Positions 1-9,571 of a DNA stretch of 64,000 nucleotides are shown piece after piece. Origin of the DNA: Flavobacterium sp. N1994 (lineage in GTDB: Bacteria; Bacteroidota; Bacteroidia; Flavobacteriales; Flavobacteriaceae). The stretch covers positions 1,550,001 through 1,614,000 of the forward strand of contig NZ_CP109999.1 of the NCBI RefSeq assembly GCF_025947145.1, read 5' to 3'. The position numbers and the translations under genes were made by a program. How positions within the stretch are numbered: the stretch's first letter is position 1; the number at the start of each line of letters is the position of its first letter. Under the pieces are notes generated by a model. That model was not told the DNA's origin and made no database searches. It saw nothing but the letters and a program-made list of their open reading frames with translations.

Positions 1-3000
1 AGTTCGTGTCTGGTATAATCGGTGCGGTTCCTACTTGGGCTATAGCTAAGCTGGTGTAATACGTTACACTATAGGCTGTAGCTGGCAAAGGTTGTTGTGA
101 TAGAACACTAGCGGTTAATTGGGTTAAATCAACTCTTGTACTTGCATCTTGTGGATTGTTATCCGTATCACATACTGTAATATCAACTAAAGATACTGGC
201 GTTTTTGGACTCGGATTAACATCCAACTCTATGGGAATAACACTAACGCAGTGGGTTAAATTATCTTCCGCTCTGGCATAAATAATCTGAACAAACGGAT
301 TGATATTAATATACTGCGCCGGATTAGGAATCGTAGTACCATTACTAGCAGCATCTTGTGGCGTTTCATGGAAACTCACTGTATAAGTAGTAATCGAATT
401 TAACAATCCTGGTAACAAACTCGTTAAATCAAAAGTAGTAAACCCATCTTGATCATCATCGCAAAGTGTGTAAGGCTGTGTAGGTGGAATTAAACTTGGT
501 AAAGGCTCTACTCTAATATCCATCGTAGAGATAACAGAACATCCTGTGGCATTATTGGTAATGCTTATCCCTAAGGTTTGAACATACTGTATCTGGTTTT
601 GATACAGTAAGTTGGTAATTTCATTAGTCCCATTCTGAGCATCTCCTAAACTGATATAAAACCTAACCGTCATTCCGGTTTGTCCTAATAAAATATCATT
701 GATCTTACTGCCTAAATCAAAGGTCTCAAAGCCGATATTACTTTGGTCAACATCACAAAGAGAATACTGTGGGTAGTTCGGCTGAAGTGAATTCGGTATC
801 GGATTCACTACTAATTGCAAGGTTACTACATCATAGCATCCCGTAGCGATAGTCTCCACTCGAACATAAAGCGTTTGGGTGTTTGGACTAGCATTCACAT
901 AACTAGAAATACTAGTGATAGCATTGGTTCCTGCATCAGCATCCGGTTGACTTGTGTAGAAACTTACGCTTGTTAATGCCGGGTTAATACTACCCAATAT
1001 CTCATTAATTTTTGTGGTTAAATCAAAAGTCTCAAAGCCAACGGCTCCGGTGTAATCACACAATGCATATGGCGTTGGTTGGGTCGGAACTGGAGTCTTG
1101 TTGACTATTAATTGAAGGGGTACTATTTGATAACACGTTGTTGTATTGGAATCAACTCTAACATAAATAGTTTGAACAAATGGATTTATGTTGTCGTAAA
1201 TCAAAGGATTCGGAATAGTGGTTCCATTGATTAAGGCATCGTCTGGTGTTTCATGAAAAGTAACAGTGTAATTTGGATTACCTCCAGTAATACTATTGAT
1301 AATCTGTGTTAAATCAAAAGTTACAAAACCATCATTATTAGGATCGCAATCCTGTAATGGAAGAGGGTTTGGATTTACAACAACATCATTAACACTATTG
1401 GCAATTATAATAGGCGCTGTAGAACTGGTGCAACCATTTATAGTATTTCTAACGGTAACCACATAATTGTTAGGAGATAAATTTAAAAATCCTGTTGTCA
1501 ATTGAAAGGATACTCCATTGTTACTATATTCTAAAGTAGTCCCTAAAGGGGAAGTAACTTGAATGGCTCCAGTTAATACAGTACAATCGGGTTGTTGAGT
1601 AGTTACTGTAGGCACTGCAACACTTGGAATTGGATTAACCGTTAAAGGAGTCGCTAAAGAAACACAACCATTACTAGTATTTCTAACCGTAACATTATAA
1701 TTATTTGGAGTTAATCCTATAAAGGTTGTACTAGTCTGGTAGGTAGTTCCATTAACACTATATTCTAAATTCGCACCCGTTGGAGCAGTGACAACTATAG
1801 TTCCGGTTGGTGTAGTACAAGTCGGCTGAACAGTAACACTAGCCGTTGGAGTAGCAAGGGTTGGTATAGCATTTACAGTAACAATCGTAGCTGTTGAAAC
1901 ACAGCCATTAGTCGTATTTCTAACCGTAACATTATAATTATTTGGAGTTAATCCTGTAAAAGTGGTACTAGTTTGGTAGGTAGTTCCATTAACACTATAT
2001 TCTAAATTGGCTCCTGTTGGTGCTGAAACCACTATAGTTCCTGTTGGGGTGGTACAAGTAGGTTGAACGGTAGCACTAGCAGTAGGTGTTGCAATGGTTG
2101 GGATAGCATTTATAGCAACAATCGTAGCTGTTGAAACACAACCATTAGTGGTATTTCTAACCGTAACATTATAATTATTTGGAGTTAATCCTGTAAAAGT
2201 CGTACTAGTTTGGTAAGTAGTTCCATTAATACTATATTCTAAGTTGGCTCCCGTTGGAGCTGTAACTACTATAGTTCCAGTTGGCGTGGTACATGTTGGT
2301 TGAACTGTAGCACTAGCCGTTGGTGTTGCAATGGTTGGGATAGCATTTATAGTAACTATAGTTGGGATAGAAGCACAACTATTGGTAGTATTTCTAACGG
2401 TTACATTATAAGTATTGGGTGCCAATCCAGTAAAAGTGATACTAGCTTGATAAGTAACCCCATTGATGCTGTATTGATAATTTGCCCCTGTAGGTGCTGA
2501 AACAACTATAGTCCCTGTTGGAGTGGTACATGTTGGTTGTACAGTAGCGCTGGCAGAAGGAGCGGCAATGGTAGGTACGGCATTTATAGTAACTATTGTT
2601 GCGGCTGAAACACATCCATTAGTAGTATTCCTAACTGTAACATTATAATTGTTTGTTGCTAATCCTGTAAAAGTTACACTAGTTTGGTAGGTAGTTCCAT
2701 TAACACTATATTCCAGATTGGCTCCTGTTGGAGCTGTTACAACAATAGTTCCTGTGGGTATAGCACATGTTGGCTGCACAGTTGCACTAGCTGTGGGAAC
2801 AGCAATAGTTGGCACAGCATTTATAGCAACAATTGTGGCTGTTGAAACACAACCGTTTATAGTATTTCTAACAGTAACATTATAATTATTGGGTGTTAAT
2901 CCTGTAAAGGTTGCACTGGCTTGGTAGGTAGTCCCATTAACGCTATATTCCAAATTTGCCCCTGTTGGTGCTGTAACCACTATGGTTCCTGTTGGCGTGG

Positions 3001-5215
3001 CACACGATGGTTGTACTGTCGCGCTAGCAGTTGGTGTTGCAATAGTCGGAACAGCATTAATAGTAACAACAGTTGCCGTTGAAACGCAACCATTAGAGGT
3101 ATTTCTAACTGTTACATTATAATTATTGGGTGCCAATCCTGTGAAGGTTGTACTAGATTGATATGTGACACCATTAACACTATATTCAAGATTGGCTCCC
3201 GTTGGAGCGGTTACAACTATTGTTCCTGTAGGTGTAGTACATGTGGGTTGAACTGTAGCACTAGCGGTTGGCGCAGTAATAGTTGGGACAGCATTTACAG
3301 TTAGTATTGTTCCGCCTGAGACACAGCCTGTTGGTGTTTTCTTAACAGTAACAGTATAGTTATTAGGCGATAATCCGGTGAATGTGGTACTAGCTTGATA
3401 GGTAACACCATCAATACTATATAAATTTCCAGCTCCAACTGGTGCTGAAACAACTATAGTACCTGTAGGAGTAGAACAAGTTGGCTGAACAGTTACACTA
3501 GCTGTAGGAGTTGCAGGGGTTGTACATCCATAATAGTTTGTACATAATGAAGTTAATGAACAAGTGGCACTCAAAACTACGGTTTCAACAACTATGTATT
3601 GTGTATTAGGTGTCAATCCATACCATTCAGGATTAAATCCAGACGCAACACTATTCGCATTGGTAGCAGAAGGAGAAATAGAAGAAGCTACATTACAAGA
3701 GGTTGCCAAAGGTCTAATAACGGCAGAACGCACTATACATAAACCCGGAGAACTAGTAGCTTGTTGAGCTATTCCAAGAAAACCGGAAGCATCAGAGGTT
3801 GCCAAATAATAATTAGTAAGTGTCGTATTTGTGGCTTGAGGTGTCCAAGTATTACAAGACCCAGCTGAAAAATTCAAGTTGGCATAACTAGACACACCAA
3901 CTATAGGGCAAGTTGGAGTTGCACAAGCACCACAGGCATTATTAACAAGTGTAGCACAAGAAAAAGTGGTTGAAGTAAAACAAGTAGGGGCTGCACCGGT
4001 TGGTGTAACCGTAATAGTTACACTATCACCAGAATTCAATGAACCAACGGTATATGAGGTTGGTGTATTCGCAACTGCGCCAACGTTTACTGGTGTTAAC
4101 GCATTAACTTGGTATGAAATAGTATATCCTGTTGCTCCTGTTGCTGCCGTCCAATTAAAAGTTACAGAGGTAGTTGTTGGAATCCCACAACTAACAACAC
4201 TACTAGATGAGGCATTGACGTTCACAACAATAGCGGATCTAAGGCTTTCACATCCGCCTATCGTTTGACTAACATAATAAGTAGTAGGCCCTACTGTAGT
4301 AGTAGAAGGTGTTGGTGCAGTAGCACTAGCAGTACCTCCAGTTGCATTCGTCCCATACCAATTTAAAGTACCTCCCGTTAATGCAGTTGCAGAAAGAGCT
4401 GAAGCAGTGGCGCCTTGACAATAATTAATTGGAGTTGTGACAACAGGGGCTGCAGGTAATGACGGAGTAACACAAGTACCACCATTACAATGACCCGTTG
4501 CAGAAATCGAATTAATTGAAGTAGCTAAATTTTGAACCCAAGTACTTGAGCCATCTTGTTGTCTACTCAAAGGACTACCAGCAGCAGGATTTGCTCCTCC
4601 ATATTTTATAATCGATGGATTTGAAGTATTTAATTGAAAAGGGGTTTGTAAAGTAACAGCAGGGCTTCCTGTAGGCAAACATAGTGGACCTGTATTATAA
4701 TCAGAAGTATTGGATGTAAGATTAGCAGCACTAGAGGACCAATAAACGCAATCAATTGCAACACCTGCCGCATTATAAAGTGCACACCATCCATCCGTAT
4801 TTGCAAGAACAAAATTTCCATTATAAAAACAATAATCCGCTGCTGCTAAAGGAATATCTACATTCCCAACAGCTGCACCAGCAGGATTTGCAGAAGCTAA
4901 AACTATATGCCCTCCTGAGGGAATTATAGCTGCGGCAACATTTGGAATTCTTATTGTTCCACCAGTATTTATAGTCCCGATGGTTTGTTTCATGGCTATA
5001 AAATAACCAGAAACATTTATTGGCAAACAACCGCTATTATAAAGCTCTATATATTCCTGACTGCTATTATAAATCAGCCCATTTGGAGGGGTGTTAACCG
5101 TTCCTGGGGGTCGTACCATTAACTCATTAATTACAACCTGACCATTTACTGAAAAAGTAAATGATATAAGAAAAAGGAATAGAAGATATTTTTTTATTGA
5201 GTTTAAGGATGGCAT
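1..5215 (-). CDS. Giant secreted repeat adhesin with lamin-tail domain, C-terminus beyond left edge (partial)
   Basis: An uninterrupted minus-strand frame runs from an ATG at 5215 to the window edge, about 1738 codons, so the C-terminus is missing. The N-terminus is a signal peptide (basic start, hydrophobic stretch, VNG-Q cleavage region). Residues about 27-150 resemble a lamin-tail (LTD) domain, beginning VVINELMVRPPG with a later QEYIELYN. Ig-like/fibronectin-like segments with paired cysteines follow, then about nine tandem units of 79 residues, then at least four units of 110-125 residues built around LCD...GF.TFDLT. This architecture is typical of Flavobacterium cell-surface proteins exported by the type IX secretion system. 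The deciding C-terminal sorting domain (type A or B) is off-window, so its export class is inferred. It lies 181 bp after the seven-helix gene on the same strand. A surface adhesin is the likely role; no ligand can be proposed. Confidence 0.85.
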   Translation of the reverse strand, partial: MPSLNSIKKYLLFLFLISFTFSVNGQVVINELMVRPPGTVNTPPNGLIYNSSQEYIELYNSGCLPINVSGYFIAMKQTIGTINTGGTIRIPNVAAAIIPSGGHIVLASANPAGAAVGNVDIPLAAADYCFYNGNFVLANTDGWCALYNAAGVAIDCVYWSSSAANLTSNTSDYNTGPLCLPTGSPAVTLQTPFQLNTSNPSIIKYGGANPAAGSPLSRQQDGSSTWVQNLATSINSISATGHCNGGTCVTPSLPAAPVVTTPINYCQGATASALSATALTGGTLNWYGTNATGGTASATAPTPSTTTVGPTTYYVSQTIGGCESLRSAIVVNVNASSSSVVSCGIPTTTSVTFNWTAATGATGYTISYQVNALTPVNVGAVANTPTSYTVGSLNSGDSVTITVTPTGAAPTCFTSTTFSCATLVNNACGACATPTCPIVGVSSYANLNFSAGSCNTWTPQATNTTLTNYYLATSDASGFLGIAQQATSSPGLCIVRSAVIRPLATSCNVASSISPSATNANSVASGFNPEWYGLTPNTQYIVVETVVLSATCSLTSLCTNYYGCTTPATPTASVTVQPTCSTPTGTIVVSAPVGAGNLYSIDGVTYQASTTFTGLSPNNYTVTVKKTPTGCVSGGTILTVNAVPTITAPTASATVQPTCTTPTGTIVVTAPTGANLEYSVNGVTYQSSTTFTGLAPNNYNVTVRNTSNGCVSTATVVTINAVPTIATPTASATVQPSCATPTGTIVVTAPTGANLEYSVNGTTYQASATFTGLTPNNYNVTVRNTINGCVSTATIVAINAVPTIAVPTASATVQPTCAIPTGTIVVTAPTGANLEYSVNGTTYQTSVTFTGLATNNYNVTVRNTTNGCVSAATIVTINAVPTIAAPSASATVQPTCTTPTGTIVVSAPTGANYQYSINGVTYQASITFTGLAPNTYNVTVRNTTNSCASIPTIVTINAIPTIATPTASATVQPTCTTPTGTIVVTAPTGANLEYSINGTTYQTSTTFTGLTPNNYNVTVRNTTNGCVSTATIVAINAIPTIATPTASATVQPTCTTPTGTIVVSAPTGANLEYSVNGTTYQTSTTFTGLTPNNYNVTVRNTTNGCVSTATIVTVNAIPTLATPTASVTVQPTCTTPTGTIVVTAPTGANLEYSVNGTTYQTSTTFIGLTPNNYNVTVRNTSNGCVSLATPLTVNPIPSVAVPTVTTQQPDCTVLTGAIQVTSPLGTTLEYSNNGVSFQLTTGFLNLSPNNYVVTVRNTINGCTSSTAPIIIANSVNDVVVNPNPLPLQDCDPNNDGFVTFDLTQIINSITGGNPNYTVTFHETPDDALINGTTIPNPLIYDNINPFVQTIYVRVDSNTTTCYQIVPLQLIVNKTPVPTQPTPYALCDYTGAVGFETFDLTTKINEILGSINPALTSVSFYTSQPDADAGTNAITSISSYVNASPNTQTLYVRVETIATGCYDVVTLQLVVNPIPNSLQPNYPQYSLCDVDQSNIGFETFDLGSKINDILLGQTGMTVRFYISLGDAQNGTNEITNLLYQNQIQYVQTLGISITNNATGCSVISTMDIRVEPLPSLIPPTQPYTLCDDDQDGFTTFDLTSLLPGLLNSITTYTVSFHETPQDAASNGTTIPNPAQYININPFVQIIYARAEDNLTHCVSVIPIELDVNPSPKTPVSLVDITVCDTDNNPQDASTRVDLTQLTASVLSQQPLPATAYSVTYYTSLAIAQVGTAPIIPDTN
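1385..3530 (-). repeat. Array of about nine 79-residue (237-bp) tandem repeats inside the left adhesin
   Basis: Units of about 237 bp recur with the same landmarks: TPTASATVQPTC, then GTIVV.AP.GA, then LEYSVNG.TYQ, then PNNYNVTVRNT.NGC, then a short linker. Landmarks such as the linker before each unit recur near 3288, 3050, 2812, 2574, 2336, 2100 and 1862 on the plus strand. The central units are very alike at DNA level and the outermost ones diverge, as expected from unequal crossing-over. Each unit carries two cysteines that could form a disulfide. This is protein-coding repeat, not an intergenic array. Confidence 0.85.
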
Positions 5216-5246
5216 TGGTTATCGTATTTGAATACATTTTACAAAT

Positions 5247-5254
5247 CAAATTTA
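5247..5254 (-). promoter_or_regulatory. Candidate -7 box for the left adhesin
   Basis: The minus strand reads TAAATTTG, matching the Bacteroidetes -7 consensus TAnnTTTG, 32 bp before the ATG. No TTG is visible at the usual 17-23 bp upstream, so this is only a partial match in an A/T-rich gap. The rest of the 181-bp gap shows nothing else recognisable. Confidence 0.35.
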
Positions 5255-5396
5255 TTTTTTTTTAAAAAATAATAAGAATTATGAAGGGAAATAAATATTT
5301 CAAGCTATAAAAGAAATATAATGAAATAGGCAACAATTTGATTGTGTTTTCGTTACAAGAATAAACATCAACACAACTATCCTTGAGAGATGAAAA

Positions 5397-6677
5397 TTAT
5401 TCTAAAATATTTTTGTAAAAAGCTTCAAAATTATCTAACAAATACTTGTCTGCATTTTTCTTGTTATTTAATTGTTCTGTAGTTTTGATTTCTTGTGGCA
5501 CAAAACAAATGAAGTATTTTTTGAAAATTTCTTTTACAGATAATTTAGATTTGAAAAAATCTTTTTCACATATAGTTATATTTTCTTCGTTAATTTTAAA
5601 TTCAAAATAACCACTTTCGTTAAAAAACAATAACTCCTGGTTTAGTTTAAAATTACTTTCTTTATTCCAATAATCAACCATTCTATATTTTGCCAATGCT
5701 ACATCTTGATGAGTTAGCATAACATTTTGTTTTTTGGCAGCTGAAAATAATAACCAATATAATAGCGGTTGTAATAATTTTGAATTTTCATTAGTCTCTT
5801 TAAATTGCTTTTGAAATTGATCTTTAAACACTATAGTCAAATAGAATAACTTATTTTCATTACTATATCCTATTTCAATTTTCAATATTTCCGCAATATC
5901 TTGAGAATTGATATTTTGGTCTTTTAAAAAGTTGTTTTCTGCTAATGAATTGTTTTTTAAAGAATAGTATAAAACTGTATAATAATTTGCAATCAAAAAA
6001 ACCAACTGTGTAATACAGATGATGAAAAAAGCTAAAAAGTGTGGGTAAAAAAGGCTTAATGCACCAGGAACCATCTTTGACAAAGGCAATAAAACTTGCG
6101 TTAAAGATAAGAGTCCAATAGAAATCTTAATATAGGTTAGTGTCCATTTTTCAAAACCTAATTCTTTATAGGCATAATACAAAACATAGCCTAAACCCGA
6201 TAAGCAAGCAATGGAGAAAACAGAATCTAATCCAACTATCAATAATCTCGAAACGAAATTAAAACTATCACTAATCTTATCCGTTATTGTAAAAAAACAG
6301 ATAACTATAGAAAAGATTATAAATACATTGATAACCCATTTTTCTTTCTTAACAAAATAAGACGTAAAAATATTTTTCTCTTTAATTGGGAAAAAAGCCA
6401 AACTTAAGAAAAGGAAAAGATTATTCATTGACGATAGTATTCTATCGTTGATGATATAAGAAAGTGAAAATTCTTTTAAATCAAAAATCTTGTAAATTGC
6501 TACAACTGACCATGAAAGAATGGCAAATATTATAAACAATAAACCTTGATTTATTTCTTTATAATAATTATTTTGTTTGCTCTTGTTAGAATGTGATAGT
6601 CTTAAAAAAAACAAATATGTTGCTACTGAAAAAGTAATTCCAAATAAACCAAGTAAATAAAATTGTTTAAATGTCAT
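5397..6677 (-). CDS. Unrecognised seven-helix membrane protein with a soluble C-terminal domain
   Basis: The 426-residue protein is not one I recognise. About seven hydrophobic segments can be drawn at residues 7-27, 47-66, 84-101, 115-133, 145-170, 181-198 and 207-235. They are followed by about 190 hydrophilic, Lys/Asn/Glu-rich residues that would lie in the cytoplasm. The C-terminal part has no recognisable kinase, cyclase, HD or helix-turn-helix motif. This seven-helix-plus-soluble-domain shape recalls membrane sensors, but that is only topology. The start is the ATG at 6677, which follows the OmpA-family gene by 44 bp in the same direction, so co-transcription with the adhesin/PorP/OmpA cassette is possible. 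Codon use is very A/T-rich, with many Lys, Asn and Phe codons. A role in sensing or regulating the surface cassette is speculation. Confidence 0.75.
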   Translation of the reverse strand: MTFKQFYLLGLFGITFSVATYLFFLRLSHSNKSKQNNYYKEINQGLLFIIFAILSWSVVAIYKIFDLKEFSLSYIINDRILSSMNNLFLFLSLAFFPIKEKNIFTSYFVKKEKWVINVFIIFSIVICFFTITDKISDSFNFVSRLLIVGLDSVFSIACLSGLGYVLYYAYKELGFEKWTLTYIKISIGLLSLTQVLLPLSKMVPGALSLFYPHFLAFFIICITQLVFLIANYYTVLYYSLKNNSLAENNFLKDQNINSQDIAEILKIEIGYSNENKLFYLTIVFKDQFQKQFKETNENSKLLQPLLYWLLFSAAKKQNVMLTHQDVALAKYRMVDYWNKESNFKLNQELLFFNESGYFEFKINEENITICEKDFFKSKLSVKEIFKKYFICFVPQEIKTTEQLNNKKNADKYLLDNFEAFYKNILE

Positions 6678-6721
6678 AAGAGATATTTGTTTCTTTTGAC
6701 AGCAAATATAATTTTAATTTT

Positions 6722-8590
6722 TTACTTCACAATCAAGAATTCAGAACGTCTGTTTTGTGCATGTTGTGCTTCAGTACAATCTTTTCCGCAATCTACTTTT
6801 GGTTCTAATTCACCCATTCCTTTTCCTGAAATTCTATCAGCAGCAATTCCTTTCGAAACAATGTATTGAACAGTAGATTTTGCTCTTCTATCAGATAACG
6901 CTAAGTTGTATTTATCGCTTCCTCTGTTATCGGTATGTGATTTGGCCATGATCACCATTTTATCATTGTTTTTCATCACCTGAACTAGTTTGTCTAACTC
7001 AAAAGCGCCTTCCTGTGTGATATTGCTTTTGTCAAATTCAAAGTAAATCGGCTTCAAAATAATTTCTGTTTCCGTTACAATAACATCGATAGGTTGTAAA
7101 GCAGCAGCCACAGTAGCAGATGGTCCTTTACTTTTAGTCACAGCAAAAGTACTGCCTTCATACCCGTCTTTTGAAGCTTGCACTACATAAGCGCGGTCAC
7201 ATTCCACTCTATATTTTACTTCACCTTTAGCATTAGCCATTTCAGTAGCGATAACATTTTTCTTGTCATCCAATATAGAAACGCTAGCATTAGCTAAAAT
7301 AGCCCCTGTTTTAGCGTCTGTAACTACAATTTGAACATCTACACCACAAATCGGACTTACAGCGAAGATATCGTCGTTTCCATTACGATTACTAGATAAG
7401 AAACCTGCTTTTTTACTTTCATTAAACGTGAAAGCAAAATCATCTTTCTCCGTATTTACTGGTTTACCCAAATTACTAGCTTCAGAACCATTAGATAAAT
7501 CTATTTGATACACATCTAAGCCACCAAATCCTTGTTTACCACTCGAAGCAAAATATAATGTTTTGTTATCATCGGCTATAAAAGGAAAAGTCTCATTGCC
7601 TTCGGTATTTACTTTTACCCCTAAGTTTTGAGGTTCACCATACGTTCCGTCTGCATTAATAGCTACTTTCCAAATATCTGTTCCACCAACACTTGAAGGT
7701 CGGTTTGAAGAAAAGTACAATGTTTTACCATCACGACTTAAACTTGGATTACTGTTGGAAAAGGTTTTATCATTAAACGGTAAAGCCGTAATGTCTCCCC
7801 ATTTATCTCCAGTTTTAACCGCTTTGAATAAGTACACTTGACTGAATTTAGCATTGGCTTTTTTATCTTTTTCCGATATCTTTTCTTTAAAACTCTCACT
7901 GGCAAAGTAAGCCGTATTTCCATCAGCACTAATAGTGATTGGACCATCATGCCATTTAGAATTTAAATCGGTTAGTGGAGAAGCATTGGTGATAGTGCCA
8001 TCAGCATTGTAATCTGCTTTATAAATGTCTAAGAAAGGCTCATCTGTCCAACCATACGTTTTTCTAGCTCCGTTTCTAGCGCTAGCAAAATACAAACTGT
8101 TGTCGTAAAGCACCGCTCCAAAATCAGACTTATCGCTACTGATATCAGAAGGATTAACATTGTATAATTTGGTTTTATCCAATAATCTTGGAACGTAATT
8201 AGGATTTTCTTTAAATGCCTTAGCTCGAGAATCACTTGGAGCTGCAGCCGCAAACTTTTGCATTTGTTTGTTAGCATCCTCATATTTCCCATTAGCTTTT
8301 AGCATTTGAGCATAGCGGTAATATGTTTCGGCCTCTTGATTAGTCTCTGTAGCTTTGGCATACCATTTAACAGCTTCCGTAGAATTAAACATGTTGTAAT
8401 AGGTATCGGCTAATTGTTTGTAAACGTAAGGGTCTGCTTTGCCGTTATCAACCAATTTTAGATATTCTTTGGCTGCATCAACATATTCAAATCTATTGAA
8501 TAATTTATCAGCTGATTTAGTGTTTTTATTTTGCGCCGAAACAGTAAGACTGATGACCACAAAACTTAATGCTATATATAGATTTTTCAT
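6722..8590 (-). CDS. OmpA-family protein with TPR and PD40 repeats (PorP partner type)
   Basis: The 622-residue protein has a signal peptide (residues 1-19, ending VSAQ), TPR-like helices at about 25-120, and a WD40-like/PD40 beta-propeller region at about 160-390 (repeats such as LYFSSNRP.GGTDIW and LYFASSGKQGFGG). A small carboxypeptidase-regulatory-like beta domain follows at about 410-490, then a C-terminal OmpA domain at about 500-620 with the peptidoglycan-binding signature LSDRRAKSTVQYIVSKGI. Proteins of this architecture (the PorE group and relatives) tie outer-membrane T9SS components to peptidoglycan. It starts 19 bp after the PorP/SprF-like gene, which supports an operon and a shared complex in the outer membrane/periplasm. 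Family assignment is firm; partnership with this PorP is inferred from position. Confidence 0.9.
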   Translation of the reverse strand: MKNLYIALSFVVISLTVSAQNKNTKSADKLFNRFEYVDAAKEYLKLVDNGKADPYVYKQLADTYYNMFNSTEAVKWYAKATETNQEAETYYRYAQMLKANGKYEDANKQMQKFAAAAPSDSRAKAFKENPNYVPRLLDKTKLYNVNPSDISSDKSDFGAVLYDNSLYFASARNGARKTYGWTDEPFLDIYKADYNADGTITNASPLTDLNSKWHDGPITISADGNTAYFASESFKEKISEKDKKANAKFSQVYLFKAVKTGDKWGDITALPFNDKTFSNSNPSLSRDGKTLYFSSNRPSSVGGTDIWKVAINADGTYGEPQNLGVKVNTEGNETFPFIADDNKTLYFASSGKQGFGGLDVYQIDLSNGSEASNLGKPVNTEKDDFAFTFNESKKAGFLSSNRNGNDDIFAVSPICGVDVQIVVTDAKTGAILANASVSILDDKKNVIATEMANAKGEVKYRVECDRAYVVQASKDGYEGSTFAVTKSKGPSATVAAALQPIDVIVTETEIILKPIYFEFDKSNITQEGAFELDKLVQVMKNNDKMVIMAKSHTDNRGSDKYNLALSDRRAKSTVQYIVSKGIAADRISGKGMGELEPKVDCGKDCTEAQHAQNRRSEFLIVK

Positions 8591-8609
8591 TTTTTAGAAG
8601 TACTTTAGG

Positions 8610-9530
8610 TTAGAAATATCTTGGTGAACGTGATACTTTTTTCGGGAAGTTCAAATCAAATAATAGCATGAACTCATGAGAAGCTGGTGCTACTACTTTT
8701 AAATCAGAAATGATGTGATCATAAGCATATCCGATTCTTAAACTTGGTGTAATGGCAAAATTCACCATAGCCCCAAAAGAGTCTTCCAATCTATAAGTTG
8801 CTCCTAACTCTAACTTATCATAAAACATAAAGTTTGTAGAAACATCAAAAGATGTTGGTGCGTTAACTGACGATTTTATCATGGCAAATGGTTTGAATTT
8901 TAAATTCGGATTTAAATCAAACACATACCCTCCAGTTAAGAAATAATGTATGACATCCGTCCCGTATTGTCTTCCATTGAAATCTAAATATTTAGATCTT
9001 AACATGTTTGGAACAGAAAAAGCGATATAATATTTATTGGTATAGTAGAAAAGTCCTGAACCAATATTTAAAAACGTACTATTCGGATTTGATGCATAAA
9101 ACGGATCACTCGTAGAAGGATTAGGCAACGTTGGGTAAATCGTTGCAAAATCAATTTTATGCATAGTAGCTCCCGCTTTTAAACCAAAGGCTAATCTATG
9201 TTCTCCTCCTAAATTTAGGGTGTATGAGAAATCACCATAAATGTTGTTTTCTTCAACAGGACCAATCTTATCTGAAATTACAGAAAGTCCCAAACCAACA
9301 TTTCTACCCACAGGACTATGGAGAAAGAAGGTACCTGTTGTTGGCGCTCCTTCTATTCCCACCCATTGGGCTCTGTAAAGTAAACCTCCAGATAAACTTT
9401 CTTTTGAACCAGCATATGCCGGATTTATCACACTCATGTTATACATGTATTGCGTGTAATGCGGGTCTTGCTGTGCTTTTAACTCGGTAATCGCTAAAGC
9501 CAATATCGCAATGAAATATAGTTTCTTCAT
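8610..9530 (-). CDS. PorP/SprF-family type IX secretion outer-membrane protein
   Basis: The 306-residue protein starts with a signal peptide ending LKAQ. The mature N-terminus QQDPHYTQYMYN..VINPAYAGSKESLS is the hallmark of the PorP/SprF family. The remainder consists of alternating amphipathic strands, compatible with a beta-barrel of the outer membrane. In Flavobacterium johnsoniae, SprF is encoded next to the gliding adhesin SprB and is needed for its secretion, and type B sorting domains generally depend on a cognate SprF-like protein. Here the gene lies 41 bp downstream of a type B adhesin and 19 bp upstream of an OmpA-family gene, the same arrangement. It is a paralogue of that type rather than clearly the core PorP or SprF, so no gene symbol is given. 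Confidence 0.93.
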   Translation of the reverse strand: MKKLYFIAILALAITELKAQQDPHYTQYMYNMSVINPAYAGSKESLSGGLLYRAQWVGIEGAPTTGTFFLHSPVGRNVGLGLSVISDKIGPVEENNIYGDFSYTLNLGGEHRLAFGLKAGATMHKIDFATIYPTLPNPSTSDPFYASNPNSTFLNIGSGLFYYTNKYYIAFSVPNMLRSKYLDFNGRQYGTDVIHYFLTGGYVFDLNPNLKFKPFAMIKSSVNAPTSFDVSTNFMFYDKLELGATYRLEDSFGAMVNFAITPSLRIGYAYDHIISDLKVVAPASHEFMLLFDLNFPKKVSRSPRYF

Positions 9531-9571
9531 TTTGTGTTTGTTTTTATTTTGAATACAAATTATCTAATGTG

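Noticed and set aside
1385..3530. Regular 237-bp repeats that might suggest a repeat array such as CRISPR
   Set aside because: Units are far too long, have no spacers and translate in one continuous frame as a tandem protein domain.
2300..4268. Short plus-strand open frames (2300-2500, 3564-3767, 3966-4268)
   Set aside because: They are antisense to the repeat adhesin and arise from its low-complexity Thr/Val/Ser codons; no start context or homology is visible.
4630..5030. Two adjacent minus-strand open frames (4630-4821 and 4821-5030)
   Set aside because: They are out-of-frame shadows of the lamin-tail domain of the left adhesin, whose own frame is continuous here.
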